From: Halomontanus rarus
Lineage (GTDB): Archaea; Halobacteriota; Halobacteria; Halobacteriales; Natrialbaceae
NCBI RefSeq assembly: GCF_017357405.1
Contig: NZ_CP071598.1
Span: 682,001 to 746,000 of the forward strand
DNA: 64,000 nucleotides
Direction: 5' to 3'
The notes under the pieces are model-generated. The model was not told where the DNA came from, made no database searches, and was given only the letters and a program-made list of their open reading frames with translations. Of the stretch, positions 8,148-17,545 are shown in pieces. The translations under genes and the position numbers were made by a program. Position 1 is the stretch's first letter. Each line of letters starts with the position of its first letter.

Positions 8148-9833
8148 ATGATAGACTGTCACTTGCACGTGTGGACGGAAGACGAATCGACGCCCGAGAA
8201 ACGCGCAGAGCGTGCCGAACAGCTCCGCGGCGAGATGGATCGGCAGGGTGTCGACAGGATCGCCCTCATCGGCGAAGTCGGAAATACGATCGAGGAGTGT
8301 CGCCGCTACAACGAGATCGTCGCGAAGTACGTCGAAGAGTACCCCGACCTGTTCTACGGGTGGGCGCGCGTCGATCCTCGACTGGGCGACGCAGCCGTCG
8401 AAGAGTTCCGCCGTGCCGTCGAGGAGGACGGGCTCGTCGGCCTCAAACACCACTTCCACGGGACACCGGTGAACATCTCCGACGAGGAGTTCTTTCCGCT
8501 GGCCGAGGCGGCCGTCGATATGGACGTGCCGATCATCTCCCACGTCATGCAGCGGCTCCCGGCCGACTACCGCGACCCCAGCGAGGCGTTCACCGAGGAC
8601 GTCGTCGAACTGGCCGAACGGTACCCCGACCTGAAGCTCATCTCCGCGCACATCGTCGCGGGCGGCGACCCCGAGTACCGTATCAAGAACGTCGAGGACG
8701 TCGACAACGTCATTCTGGACATCAGCGGGAGCAACTGCGAGACGGGCAACGTCGAGATGGCCGCCGAGCGGCTGGGTACCGACCGCCTCGTGTTCGGCAC
8801 CGACACCTGGTTCCAACCCGGCGTCGGCAAGCTCGAGGGACTCGATCTCTCGCCGGCGGAGAAAACCGACATCGCCTACAACTTCGAGAATCTGCTCTCG
8901 GACGACGTGCCGAACCGGTACTCGGCCGACGAACTCGCGGAGCGGAAGGCAGAAACGAGGGCGCGCTTCGAGGCGCTCGAGCGACCGCGCGAGGAGACGA
9001 TCGTCGACGCGAACGCCTACGTCGGCAACTGGCCCTTCCGGAGCCTGGACGCCTCGCCGGAAGCGCTCGTCGATCGGATGGACGAGAAGGGCGTCGACGA
9101 GGCGATCGTCTCGGCTATCGACGCGCTGTTCTACCGGAACTGCCACCGGGCCAACCGAGAGCTCGTGGCGGACCTCGAAGGATACGAGGACCGGCTGATC
9201 CCCTTCGCCACGATCGACCCGACGTACGCGGCGTGGCGCAAGGACCTTCACGAGGCCGTCGAGGAGTTGGGAATGCGAGGCGTTCGGCTGTTTCCTTGCT
9301 ACCACGATTACGATCTCGACCAGTCGGCCGTCGCGGAGCTGCTACGCGAGTGCGCCGACCTCGACGTGCCGGTCATGATCGTCGCCGTCCTCCAGGACCA
9401 GCGCCAGCGCCATCCGCGAATGCAACTCCGCGGATTCGAGGACGGCGGGACGCGGAGCTTCACCGAAGAACACGTCGACCAGCTCGTCGAACTGCTCGAG
9501 GAGTGTCCGGACACCGACGTGATCGTCGGAAACCTCTGGAACAACGCCGAACGCGTCTACGAGGAGACCTGCGTCTCGAAGCCCTCCGGGGTCCGACTCG
9601 ACAACCAGGTGCGGTCGGGACGAACCCTGTTCGTCCTCGACGACCTGTTCTACTACTTCGGCTACCAGGGCGAGGAGCTGGTCGAAACCATCGGCACCGA
9701 ACACCTCGTCACCGGTCCGCGGCTTCCGTTTCACATCTTCGAGGCCTACTACAACTACACCGACAACCTCCCCGTCGACGAGGCCGAGAAGGACCGCGTT
9801 CGAAGCGAGAACGTCCTGTCACTGCTCGAGTGA
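8148..9833 (+). CDS. Tandem-domain amidohydrolase (Amidohydro_2 type), copy 2
   Basis: A 561-residue protein starting MIDCHLHVWTEDESTPEK. Domain 1 keeps His5-x-His7, PIISHVMQR, LISAHIVAGG and LVFGTDTW. Domain 2 begins with VDANAYVGNWPFR and ends TGPRLPFHIF in place of the usual GTD, again without a full metal site. It follows copy 1 on the same strand after a 160-base gap, so both may come from one tandem duplication. The region DIAYNFENLL near the domain junction is shared with the other copies. Same uncertain reaction as copy 1. Confidence 0.85.
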   Translation: MIDCHLHVWTEDESTPEKRAERAEQLRGEMDRQGVDRIALIGEVGNTIEECRRYNEIVAKYVEEYPDLFYGWARVDPRLGDAAVEEFRRAVEEDGLVGLKHHFHGTPVNISDEEFFPLAEAAVDMDVPIISHVMQRLPADYRDPSEAFTEDVVELAERYPDLKLISAHIVAGGDPEYRIKNVEDVDNVILDISGSNCETGNVEMAAERLGTDRLVFGTDTWFQPGVGKLEGLDLSPAEKTDIAYNFENLLSDDVPNRYSADELAERKAETRARFEALERPREETIVDANAYVGNWPFRSLDASPEALVDRMDEKGVDEAIVSAIDALFYRNCHRANRELVADLEGYEDRLIPFATIDPTYAAWRKDLHEAVEELGMRGVRLFPCYHDYDLDQSAVAELLRECADLDVPVMIVAVLQDQRQRHPRMQLRGFEDGGTRSFTEEHVDQLVELLEECPDTDVIVGNLWNNAERVYEETCVSKPSGVRLDNQVRSGRTLFVLDDLFYYFGYQGEELVETIGTEHLVTGPRLPFHIFEAYYNYTDNLPVDEAEKDRVRSENVLSLLE

Positions 9834-10037
9834 GCGCGTTCCCGGTCTCTCGAGTCTCCTCGAGTTCTCTCGAGGAGCCACTCTCGAACCGCAAGACGCG
9901 ATCCGACTCTCTCTGGTACGACCTCGAGCGTCGCGAGATCACCTCGATCGAAACGAGCGGCGGCGGTCCGCTACAGCTCTCGCGGAGTTCCACTCGAGCG
10001 CGACGACGTACGAGGGCCGGACGAGCCGTCGGCCGCC

Positions 10038-11048
10038 TCAGGCCGAGAGCCAGTCGCGGGTCATCATCTCGTAGCGCTCTCGAGGAACCGTATGCTGGAG
10101 CGGGTCGCCGCGATCGAACCGCTCGACCTCGGTGACGACGGCGTCGGCCAGGTGACGCCGGCAAGGATTTCCGGCCACGTGCGGCCCGAGGACGACGTTT
10201 TCGATGTCCCGAAGCGGATGGTCCTCGGGGAGCGGCTCCTCTTCGTACACGTCGAGCGCGGCCGAGATGCGACCGGTCTCGAGTTCGTCGACGAGCGCAT
10301 CCTCGTCGACGATGGCGCCGCGAGCTGCGTTCACGAGGAGGCAGCCGTCGGGCAGCGAGGCGAGGCGGTCGGTGTCGAGCATATGCAGCGTCTCGGGAGT
10401 TTTCGAGGCGTGAATCGACACCACGTCGGCGCCCTCGAGCGTCGACTCGAGGTCGGCCCGCGTCGCGAAATCGAACGGGGCCAGGTCGTCCCTCGAGATG
10501 TACGGATCGTACACGTCGACCGTCACGTCGAACGGCTCGAGAAGCTCCAGGAGCGTCCGACCGACCGTTCCGAGGCCGACGAAACCGACGGTGGCCCCGT
10601 AGAGGGAGTCGGTCGGATCCCCGGCCTTGCTCGGCCACTCGCCTCGTTTGACGGCTGTATCGAAGTCGATGACGGAACGGAACGACGACAACACGTACGA
10701 GAGGATCCCCTCGGCGACGAACGGGGCCATGACGTGGTTCGCGCTACAGACGGGGATTTCACGGTCGTACAGCGCCGGAGACGCGATGGACGCGACGCTT
10801 CCGCCCACGTGGGCGACCAACTCGAGCGAGCCGGCCTCGCCGAGCACGTATTCGGACAGTTCGTGCGTCCCCCAACCGGTGACGCAGACGTCGACGCCCT
10901 CGAGGCGGTCCCGGAGTTCGTCCCGGCTCAACTGTTCGTCGGAGTCGTTCCAGTCGACCTCGCCCAACGACTCGAGCCGGTCGACAACCGCGGGCGGATA
11001 GAGCGTTTCGTTGGATCGAGCGTTCGGGTAGGTCACGAGAATGTACAT
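10038..11048 (-). CDS. D-isomer-specific 2-hydroxyacid dehydrogenase
   Basis: A 336-residue protein starting MYILVTYPNARSNETL. It has a Rossmann motif (GATVGFVGLGTVGRTLLELL) near residues 150-170, VNAARGAIVDEDALVDEL and DVYEEEPLPEDHPLR, and a downstream GPHVAGNP in the place of the catalytic His segment. The family reduces 2-keto acids to D-2-hydroxyacids with NAD(P)H, or the reverse. The start at 11048 is preferred over an upstream in-frame one because the family normally begins at the MYILVTYP strand. It is divergent from the PHP-type gene. The likely role is handling of a keto or hydroxy acid released in the pathway. Confidence 0.87.
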   Translation of the reverse strand: MYILVTYPNARSNETLYPPAVVDRLESLGEVDWNDSDEQLSRDELRDRLEGVDVCVTGWGTHELSEYVLGEAGSLELVAHVGGSVASIASPALYDREIPVCSANHVMAPFVAEGILSYVLSSFRSVIDFDTAVKRGEWPSKAGDPTDSLYGATVGFVGLGTVGRTLLELLEPFDVTVDVYDPYISRDDLAPFDFATRADLESTLEGADVVSIHASKTPETLHMLDTDRLASLPDGCLLVNAARGAIVDEDALVDELETGRISAALDVYEEEPLPEDHPLRDIENVVLGPHVAGNPCRRHLADAVVTEVERFDRGDPLQHTVPRERYEMMTRDWLSA

Positions 11049-11442
11049 TCGTTGGAAGGTTTCGAGGGTCTCCGATATAGCTGTGTGGATCGGAAAGAGA
11101 AACGACCAGCCTGTCGGTGTTCGATTCGTCGGCGATGAGCCGAATGCGGACGAACCGATCGTTCTGACGGCGATTTCGACCGGCACACGCCGTACCTGGC
11201 GGGACTGTCGTCGGGACGATCAGAGCCAGCCTCGAGTTCGTCGCCGACAGGGAACAGCCGCGTCGAGTACTACCGCGAGTGAACTACTCGAGCCGCTCGG
11301 ACGGCGATCGCGAACGGGACGCCGATCGACCCCATCGGCCCCATCGGCCGAGCAAACTCGGCGACGCCGAAGGTGAGTTCGAGGGCGATCGGTCGTCGTG
11401 GGAGGCCCTATAAGTGAGTTGCCGACAGAGTGGCGCGTGAAC
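11049..11442. promoter_or_regulatory. Divergent intergenic region, promoters only
   Basis: It separates two divergent genes. CCTATAAGTG at 11407-11416 sits about 30 bases before the ATG at 11443 and is the likely TATA box of that gene. A short direct repeat (CCCATCGG twice) lies near 11333-11348. No gene is supported. Confidence 0.5.
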
Positions 11443-12441
11443 ATGCACAATCCGTACGCGGACCTCGAGTGGGAGTCCGCCCAACGGCTCCACTCGGTCA
11501 ATCACACGCACACGTTCTCCGCCAATCCTGGAGAGGGCGAGTGGGTGGTGACGACGGAACACCAGGACGGCCAGACGACGTTCGAGTCGATGTACGAAGA
11601 CGGGATCCGACACTTCGCGATCAGCAACTACTACCCGTCGAAACCGACCTATCCGCTCGAGGAGTACTTCGAGGACGTCCCGGACGACGCTCTCGGTTGT
11701 CCCAACGCGGAGATGAGTACGAACGACTCCCGCGGCCACTACTGTGCGGTCGGCAGCCGCTTCGACAACGGTGACGGATACGACGGGAACTGGCGGGACC
11801 TCTTCGAGGAAATCCTCGCCGAGCTCGCCTACGACGACGGCGGCGGCATCGTGATCAACCACCCCAAGCGGACGGGCCTCCCGATCGACGGGTTGCTCGA
11901 TCGCGTCGACTTCGATTCGCGCGTACTCGGCGTCGAGGCGTACAATCACAGGTGCGAAGCGAAGTACGGCGGGACCGGCGACTCGCTATCGATCTGGGAC
12001 GAACTACTCCTCACGGGACGGATGGTGTACGGGTTCTTCAACCCGGACTACCACGCTCCCTGGTATCCCGTTCCCGACTGGACCGACGACACGTACGGTA
12101 GAAACGTTCTGTTAGTTCCGTCGGCCACGGAGGAAGCCGCCGCTCTCGCCTACCGACGGGGACACTTCTACGGCGCCCTCCGGGGATCCGGACTGGCGTT
12201 CGAGCGTATCGCGGTGCGCGAGGGCGAGATCGCGGTCGAAACCAACGACGCCGACCGCATCGATTTTATCAGCGATCGGTGTCTCGTGCGGACCGAACGC
12301 GATCGCACCGCCGCCTACGCACTGAACGGGAAGGAAACGTACGTACGGATCGAGGCCGAAGACGAGGGAGGAGAACGAATCTTCTCGCAGCCGATTCTCC
12401 TCGAACACGACGAGCTGGGCGGAACCGAACGCCACACGTAA
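11443..12441 (+). CDS. PHP-type metal-dependent hydrolase
   Basis: A 332-residue protein starting MHNPYADLEWESAQRL. The N-terminus has His-x-His (SVNHTHTFSANPG). Later come GIVINHPKRTGLPIDG and GVEAYNHRCEAKYG, and GFFNPDYHAPWY, each offering a metal-ligand histidine or aspartate as in PHP (polymerase and histidinol phosphatase) domains. About 80 C-terminal residues are beta-rich. A GTG two codons upstream (11437) is an alternative start. It faces, convergently, the DUF3604 gene, which is also PHP-like. Substrate unknown; a phosphoesterase or amidohydrolase role is inferred from fold only. Confidence 0.68.
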   Translation: MHNPYADLEWESAQRLHSVNHTHTFSANPGEGEWVVTTEHQDGQTTFESMYEDGIRHFAISNYYPSKPTYPLEEYFEDVPDDALGCPNAEMSTNDSRGHYCAVGSRFDNGDGYDGNWRDLFEEILAELAYDDGGGIVINHPKRTGLPIDGLLDRVDFDSRVLGVEAYNHRCEAKYGGTGDSLSIWDELLLTGRMVYGFFNPDYHAPWYPVPDWTDDTYGRNVLLVPSATEEAAALAYRRGHFYGALRGSGLAFERIAVREGEIAVETNDADRIDFISDRCLVRTERDRTAAYALNGKETYVRIEAEDEGGERIFSQPILLEHDELGGTERHT

Positions 12442-12610
12442 TCGCGACGACGACGGTTTTTCGCTCGACGGAACTGCATCGGCTTCGACGTGGGTACGTT
12501 TCCCGTTCGGTACGACCGCCGATCTGGATGACCGGTCGCCGGGCGTATCTTACGAGATCGGGCGATCGGACCCGTCGTACTCGACGGGTGAACCTGTTCG
12601 AGGCACCGCC

Positions 12611-14548
12611 TCACTCGAGGAACCAGACCGGACTGGCCCAGGCCCGATGTCGGTCGGCCTGCGTGACCCTGACGTAGTAGAACGCGGAGTCGCGCCCGTC
12701 GGGGTGATCTCGCGGCTGCAACACGTCGTCTAGGAGGTCGTCGTCGGTCCACTCGACCGTCGCGTCCCGTTCCTCGGGTTCGAACGTCGCAACCACCTCG
12801 CCGTTCCGGATCACGTCGATCGCGGTCACGGGGGCGGTACCGACCGTCCGGGCGGTGACGGTGCGGGAGTGACGATCGGCGTCAGTCGCCGACCGCTCCG
12901 CGCCCATCCGGAGACCGTTACAGTCGGTCTTCAGCAGGATTCGCGGACCCGTCGTCGCGTAGGTCCGGCGTTCGGCGAGCGCCTCGAAGACGCCGTCGCG
13001 AGTCAGTTCGTCCGCGTATATCGCCGTTTTCCCCGCGCCCTTGCCGAACTCGTGGGTTCCGGTTCCAGGCTGCCCCTCGTGCGTATCGGTTCCGCCAGTG
13101 AAGCCGACGCGGTGGCCCCTGCGGAGGCCCGCCCGTACCGACCACGGCCCGCCCGCTTCGGAGTCGCCCCACGCGGAGTAGATCTCGACCAGTCTCTGGT
13201 ACTCGTCGTGGAAGCGGTCCCAGCTCGTTCGACCCGGCCCGCAAAACTTCGGGTGATGGGGGAACGCTAGCGCCTCGCCGTCGTACGCGTCCAACATCGT
13301 CCACAGCTCCTCCATCGTGTCGGCCTCCTCGTAGTGGGACGTCGTTCCCGACGACCCGAAGAAAGCTCCCTCGTCGTCGCGGAAATAGACGTTCCGATGG
13401 CCGTACTCACCGCTCCACTCGTAGCTGATCAGTGCGGCGAACTCCCCGGGCTCGTCGTATCGGTTGCTGGCCTCGACCACTCGGTTCCAGACCGCTGGCG
13501 TGACCTCGTACCGTCCCCCGTAGTGGTTCGCCGTCGCACAGAAGTCCAGCGCCTCGACGTTTCGCCCCCACTCGAACATCTCCGCGGCGGTCCCGACGCC
13601 GATGCTATCGTATCCCTGGACGTGGATATCACCCCAGTAGACGTCCCGCTCCGACCAGCCGGTTGCCACGGGATTACTCTGACCGAAGATCCCGTTCTCG
13701 CGGTCGATCGTGGCGAACGTTCCGCACCCGTCGGCGCTCGCGGTCGCCTCGAACGAGTAGGTGTCGTCTAGCAACGCCTCTCGAGCGCGCGCGACGAGCG
13801 TCTCTCCGGCGGCGGCGAACGCGAGGTCGGGCGGCGCGTCGACGAATTCCGGCGCCTCGAGTAGCGCCGTTCCGTCGTACTCCGCGGCCGGATTGTGGTT
13901 GTATTCGTCGGCGGGGAAGACGTCGACGTCGAAGGACTCGCCGACCTCGACGGTCGAGGGAGCGACGACGCGATGCGACTTCGCGGCCGCCCCGTGGACG
14001 TCGACGACCGGCTCAGCGGCGAGCGGACGGTAGGTACCGTCCCCGCCTCGACTGACCCCGGTGGCGAACCGAAATCGCTGCGAGAACGACGGCGCCCTGA
14101 GTCGGCTGCTTCCCTCGTCTCCCAGGGTTATCGTTAGCGCATCTCCGACTTGGATCGCGCCGACCTCGACTTCGACGTCGAGGATACTCACACGACTCGT
14201 GTGAGTGATCGCGAAGCGCAGTTCCACGTTGTCCGACGGCGTCTCGACGTCGACGGCGGCCGCGTACCCAGGGTTCGCGTCGTCGACGTGTTCGACGTGT
14301 GTCGTCCCGACCGGGTACGGTCGGCCGTGATCGAGCCGGAAGTACAGCGGGATCTCCATCGCCACGTGATCGCCCGCGCGTAGCGGTTCTTCGCGAACCT
14401 CGTAGGTCACGTGCCACTCGCGGGGTGCTCGGTGGGCCTCGACTCGGTCGGGATCGATCGTCGCCACGTCGTCGACCGGTGGAGTGTGCTGCAGTGTTCT
14501 CGTCTGTTCGTACCAGTGGTCGTTGTCCTCGAACCGACGGGGAGCCAT
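12611..14548 (-). CDS. DUF3604-family PHP-like protein with N-terminal beta domain
   Basis: A 645-residue protein. Residues 1 to about 300 are beta-rich. The DUF3604-type domain starts with DVYWGDIHVQGYDSIGVGT and continues with LDFCATANHYGG, ALAFPHHPKFCG and GFTGGTDTHEGQPGTG, all histidine/aspartate-rich metal-site segments of PHP relatives. It ends with another short beta domain (DRHRAWASPVWFLE). No signal peptide is present. The TATA-like CACTTAAACC (14569-14578, minus strand) lies 21-30 bases upstream of the ATG. DUF3604 proteins are common beside sulfatases and ceramidase-like genes in catabolic clusters, but no reaction is established. Confidence 0.78.
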   Translation of the reverse strand: MAPRRFEDNDHWYEQTRTLQHTPPVDDVATIDPDRVEAHRAPREWHVTYEVREEPLRAGDHVAMEIPLYFRLDHGRPYPVGTTHVEHVDDANPGYAAAVDVETPSDNVELRFAITHTSRVSILDVEVEVGAIQVGDALTITLGDEGSSRLRAPSFSQRFRFATGVSRGGDGTYRPLAAEPVVDVHGAAAKSHRVVAPSTVEVGESFDVDVFPADEYNHNPAAEYDGTALLEAPEFVDAPPDLAFAAAGETLVARAREALLDDTYSFEATASADGCGTFATIDRENGIFGQSNPVATGWSERDVYWGDIHVQGYDSIGVGTAAEMFEWGRNVEALDFCATANHYGGRYEVTPAVWNRVVEASNRYDEPGEFAALISYEWSGEYGHRNVYFRDDEGAFFGSSGTTSHYEEADTMEELWTMLDAYDGEALAFPHHPKFCGPGRTSWDRFHDEYQRLVEIYSAWGDSEAGGPWSVRAGLRRGHRVGFTGGTDTHEGQPGTGTHEFGKGAGKTAIYADELTRDGVFEALAERRTYATTGPRILLKTDCNGLRMGAERSATDADRHSRTVTARTVGTAPVTAIDVIRNGEVVATFEPEERDATVEWTDDDLLDDVLQPRDHPDGRDSAFYYVRVTQADRHRAWASPVWFLE

Positions 14549-14713
14549 GGCGATAGATGTCGTAGTAGTGGTTTAAGTGTTGTTTCGGCTCGTCGAATCC
14601 TTCCGAGCAGAACGGGGCGAAGAACCCCGACCTCGAGCCTCGAGGGTCGGGGTATTCTCCTCGACCGTCGATAAGTACGCGACCGACGGCTCGGTTCTCG
14701 GGCGCCGCGTTGG

Positions 14714-16084
14714 CTACGCGTCTTCGAGTCGCACTTTTTCGGCGGTAACGTCGGAGGGCGTCACCGTCGAATCGGACGCATCGAGGAGGTCGCGAATCGC
14801 GTTCGTGAGCGGCGCCTCGGCGTCGGACGCGACGAGCGAGCCGGTGTCGACCTCGTAACCGCCCATCGGATACGCGTCCTCGGTACCGATGTACATCGGA
14901 CCGAGGTCGCCGTAGGCCGCCATCGCGACGGTCAGATCCGGGCGCATCCGCTTGGCCGCAATCTGATATTCGACGAAGAGTTCTCCGGGCGCGTGCACGA
15001 TGCGAGTGTCGCCGAGGCCGAGGCAGGTAACCGGAATTTCGTGCCCGCGTTCACAGCGGGAGAGCCAGGCCAGTTTTCGAGCCGTTCGATAGTCGGGCTC
15101 CTCCGCGAGGTCGGAAGCCAGTTCGTCCGCGACGAGCTTCGCGGCCGGCGGCAATCCGACTCGTTCGACTCCCCACGAGACGTCGGCGACGGTGACCGGT
15201 ACCGGCGTCACGTCGTTCCAGGCTCGAACGAGTCCGTCCGCGAGTCGTCGAGCTAGAACCGGCCGGTTCTCCGGCGAGCCGTCGTTGTACTTCCCGGCGG
15301 TGACGTTGCCGGCGGCCCCGCAGAAGTGCACCAGCGGAACGCCGATTTCGTCCGAAACCGTTCCGCGGGCGATGCCCGGAAAGTCGCAGGTCACCCGCTC
15401 GTCGCGGTAGTAACTCTGCGGATGACAGGCGTAGTAACTCAACGCCGCGACCGGCGTGTCCTCCCTCCAGAAACTCACCAAGGAGACGGTCGGATCGATC
15501 AGGCCTTCGGGCGCGTCGCGCCACTCGGCTTCCGATTCGGAGCTGAAGCGAACGCGAGCGATTCGGTCGTCGCCGTCGATCAACTGACGGTTCGATGCGA
15601 CGTTCTCCACTGCCGCGGTGCCGACGCCGACGTGCGTGACGGGTTCGGCTTTCGTCACCGCAGTCTCGACGGCGGCGGCCACCCGTTCGACGGTCTCTCG
15701 AGCGTAGGACGGATCGATGCGGTACACCCGGGCGCCGTGGGCGAGCACCATTCCGATCGCGTCGTAGTCGAACCACGGGGTCTGGTGCTGGTGAACCGTG
15801 TGGACGGCGACTCGTTCGGGCGACGTCCCCGCCGCGTCGGCGAGTCGTTCCCGCCACGCGTCGTAACCGGCGTTGCCGTTGCCGATCCAGTCGACACTCG
15901 CGAGTACGATGGGCGCGTCATGGCCGGTCAGGACGATTCCACGGGCGCGGAGCGGATCGTCGATTCCCGCGGCCTCGCCGTACGCGATCGGATCACCGAT
16001 CTCCGGTGTGACGTCCACGTCGAACCGACCGATTCGAACGTCATCCGCAGATGTGCTCTCTCTCGGTGTGGAAACGTCTTCCAT
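14714..16084 (-). CDS. Neutral/alkaline ceramidase-like hydrolase, copy 1
   Basis: A 456-residue protein. The N-terminal strand RIGRFDVDVTPEIGDPI, the zinc-type histidine cluster VAVHTVHQHQTP, the SYYACHPQSYY segment and FCGAAGNVT are hallmarks of the neutral/alkaline non-lysosomal ceramidase N-terminal domain. The sequence is much shorter than true ceramidases and lacks their C-terminal immunoglobulin-like domain and signal peptide. It is therefore likely a cytoplasmic amide hydrolase on a different substrate. Two relatives, at 18721 and 41676, are more like each other than like this one. Confidence 0.75.
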   Translation of the reverse strand: MEDVSTPRESTSADDVRIGRFDVDVTPEIGDPIAYGEAAGIDDPLRARGIVLTGHDAPIVLASVDWIGNGNAGYDAWRERLADAAGTSPERVAVHTVHQHQTPWFDYDAIGMVLAHGARVYRIDPSYARETVERVAAAVETAVTKAEPVTHVGVGTAAVENVASNRQLIDGDDRIARVRFSSESEAEWRDAPEGLIDPTVSLVSFWREDTPVAALSYYACHPQSYYRDERVTCDFPGIARGTVSDEIGVPLVHFCGAAGNVTAGKYNDGSPENRPVLARRLADGLVRAWNDVTPVPVTVADVSWGVERVGLPPAAKLVADELASDLAEEPDYRTARKLAWLSRCERGHEIPVTCLGLGDTRIVHAPGELFVEYQIAAKRMRPDLTVAMAAYGDLGPMYIGTEDAYPMGGYEVDTGSLVASDAEAPLTNAIRDLLDASDSTVTPSDVTAEKVRLEDA

Positions 16085-16405
16085 GAGCCTATCTTTCAGG
16101 ACCGACCCAAAGGTGTTTCGCCGGTCGCTCGCGCACTCGGTACCGTCCGTGAACGAGTACGAACGAGAGCGGGCGGAGACTCGACCTCGGAAAGAGCGTC
16201 GTCGATACGTCTCGGTTCCGGACGTTACAGCGATCTCGAGTCGACGGACCCCTCACCGGTAACGACGCGATCGCGGGTGCGGTCGAACACCGTTTGGACC
16301 GGTCGGTACCCGCCGCCGACATCGGTGCGAACCGCGAACGATCCGCGCGCGGAACTCGAGTGCTCGGGGGATAGAACGAAGTAGCGTCCGACACAACTCG
16401 AGCCT
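16085..16405. promoter_or_regulatory. Divergent intergenic region
   Basis: About 320 bases between divergent genes (14714-16084 minus and 16406 plus). No clear TATA box at the usual spacing and no gene could be supported here. Confidence 0.4.
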
Positions 16406-17311
16406 ATGTCGTCGAGAGACCTCGAGTTCGGAGCGTTCCTTCCGCGATGGGATCGGTACGCGACACCCGACGGATGGCGTCGAATCGCAACGGCGGCCGA
16501 AGACGCGGGATTCGCCTGGGTCGGCAGGGGCGACCGTGTCGTCTTTCCCGAACCCGAGTACCGCTCTCGCCCCGCCTCGGAGCTGTTCTCCGTCCTCGCG
16601 TCCGTCGCGAACGAGACGGACGAAATCGCGATCGGGACGAACGTCTGCGTCGTCCCGTATCGCCACCCGATCCATCTCGTCAAGGAGGTGTTCACGCTCG
16701 ATACGCTCACGGACGGGCGCTTCGAGTTCGGCGTCGGTGCCGGCTGGCTGGAGGAAGAGTTCGACGCGCTCGGCGTCCCCTACGAGGAACGCGGCCCGCG
16801 GACCGACGAGTTCCTCGAGATTTACGACGCGGCCTGCGAGCGGGGATCGGTGTCGTTCGATGGACGCCATCACTCGTTCGACGCCGTGGGGTTCTACCCT
16901 CGTCCGGAACGGGACGGTGGGCCGCCGCTGTGGGCCGGCGGCAGCGCGAGTCCGGCGTTCAGGCGAGCGGCGGAGTACGGCGTCGGGTGGACGATCAGCG
17001 GCGTCTCACCCGAAGACGTCCGAGACGGGCGGAGTCGGCTGCTGAACGCGTGGGACGACTACGACCGCGACGGGGACCCCGAAATCGCCGTTAACGTAGA
17101 CGGGTACGTGACCGACGAGTCGACCGAATCTGACGAGCCGCTGGTCGGAACCGTCGACTCGGTGCTCGACGGGGTCGAGGCCTATCGCGAAGCGGGGGCG
17201 ACACGGATCAATCTCACGCTCTCGTCGACCCCCGCGGGGGACGCGATGACGATAGAAGAACGACTCGAGCAAATCGAACGGTTCGAGGACGAAATTCGTT
17301 CGGCGCTCTGA
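16406..17311 (+). CDS. LLM-class (luciferase-like) F420- or flavin-dependent oxidoreductase
   Basis: A 301-residue protein starting MSSRDLEFGAFLPRWDRY. It shows the TIM-barrel signatures of the luciferase-like family: AEDAGFAWVGRGDR, IAIGTNVCVVPYRHPIHLVKE, the LTDGRFEFGVGAGWLEEEFDALG motif and GGPPLWAGGSASPAFRRAA. In haloarchaea most of these use coenzyme F420. Oxidation of an alcohol or ring carbon in the island's substrate is a reasonable inference. It stands alone on this strand between divergent neighbours. Confidence 0.88.
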   Translation: MSSRDLEFGAFLPRWDRYATPDGWRRIATAAEDAGFAWVGRGDRVVFPEPEYRSRPASELFSVLASVANETDEIAIGTNVCVVPYRHPIHLVKEVFTLDTLTDGRFEFGVGAGWLEEEFDALGVPYEERGPRTDEFLEIYDAACERGSVSFDGRHHSFDAVGFYPRPERDGGPPLWAGGSASPAFRRAAEYGVGWTISGVSPEDVRDGRSRLLNAWDDYDRDGDPEIAVNVDGYVTDESTESDEPLVGTVDSVLDGVEAYREAGATRINLTLSSTPAGDAMTIEERLEQIERFEDEIRSAL

Positions 17312-17429
17312 TCGAAATCGCTTCTCTCCGAACACGACCGACTCCGTGTTCCCTCGCAGGTCTTCCCGTGTCGTTCACGCCACGGACAGCCGCTACTGAA
17401 ACAGTACCTCGCGTCTCGGCGATCGTGAG

Positions 17430-17493
17430 AACTGAAACGGTTTACACACAGATCGCACAGTAGTCGTGTGAACAGGTGTGCATCGGCTTTCAG
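17430..17493. repeat. Dispersed 64-base palindromic element, copy A
   Basis: This 64-base stretch runs from AACTGAAACGGTTTACACAC to GGTGTGCATCGGCTTTCAG. It matches the stretch at 25393-25456 at about 55 of 64 positions by hand count, with no gaps. The two ends form an imperfect inverted repeat (CTGAAA...TTTCAG with GTGTG/CACAC inside). It sits between two convergent genes, downstream of both. A MITE-like element or a transcription terminator are both possible. Confidence 0.7.
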
Positions 17494-17545
17494 TGGCTCC
17501 GAGATCCTTCGACCGAAGCGATCGTCGATCCTCGATGACGTTCGA

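Noticed and set aside
8114..10135. Plus-strand frame of 673 codons over amidohydrolase copy 2
   Set aside because: Arginine/proline-rich out-of-frame translation of the real gene at 8148-9833.
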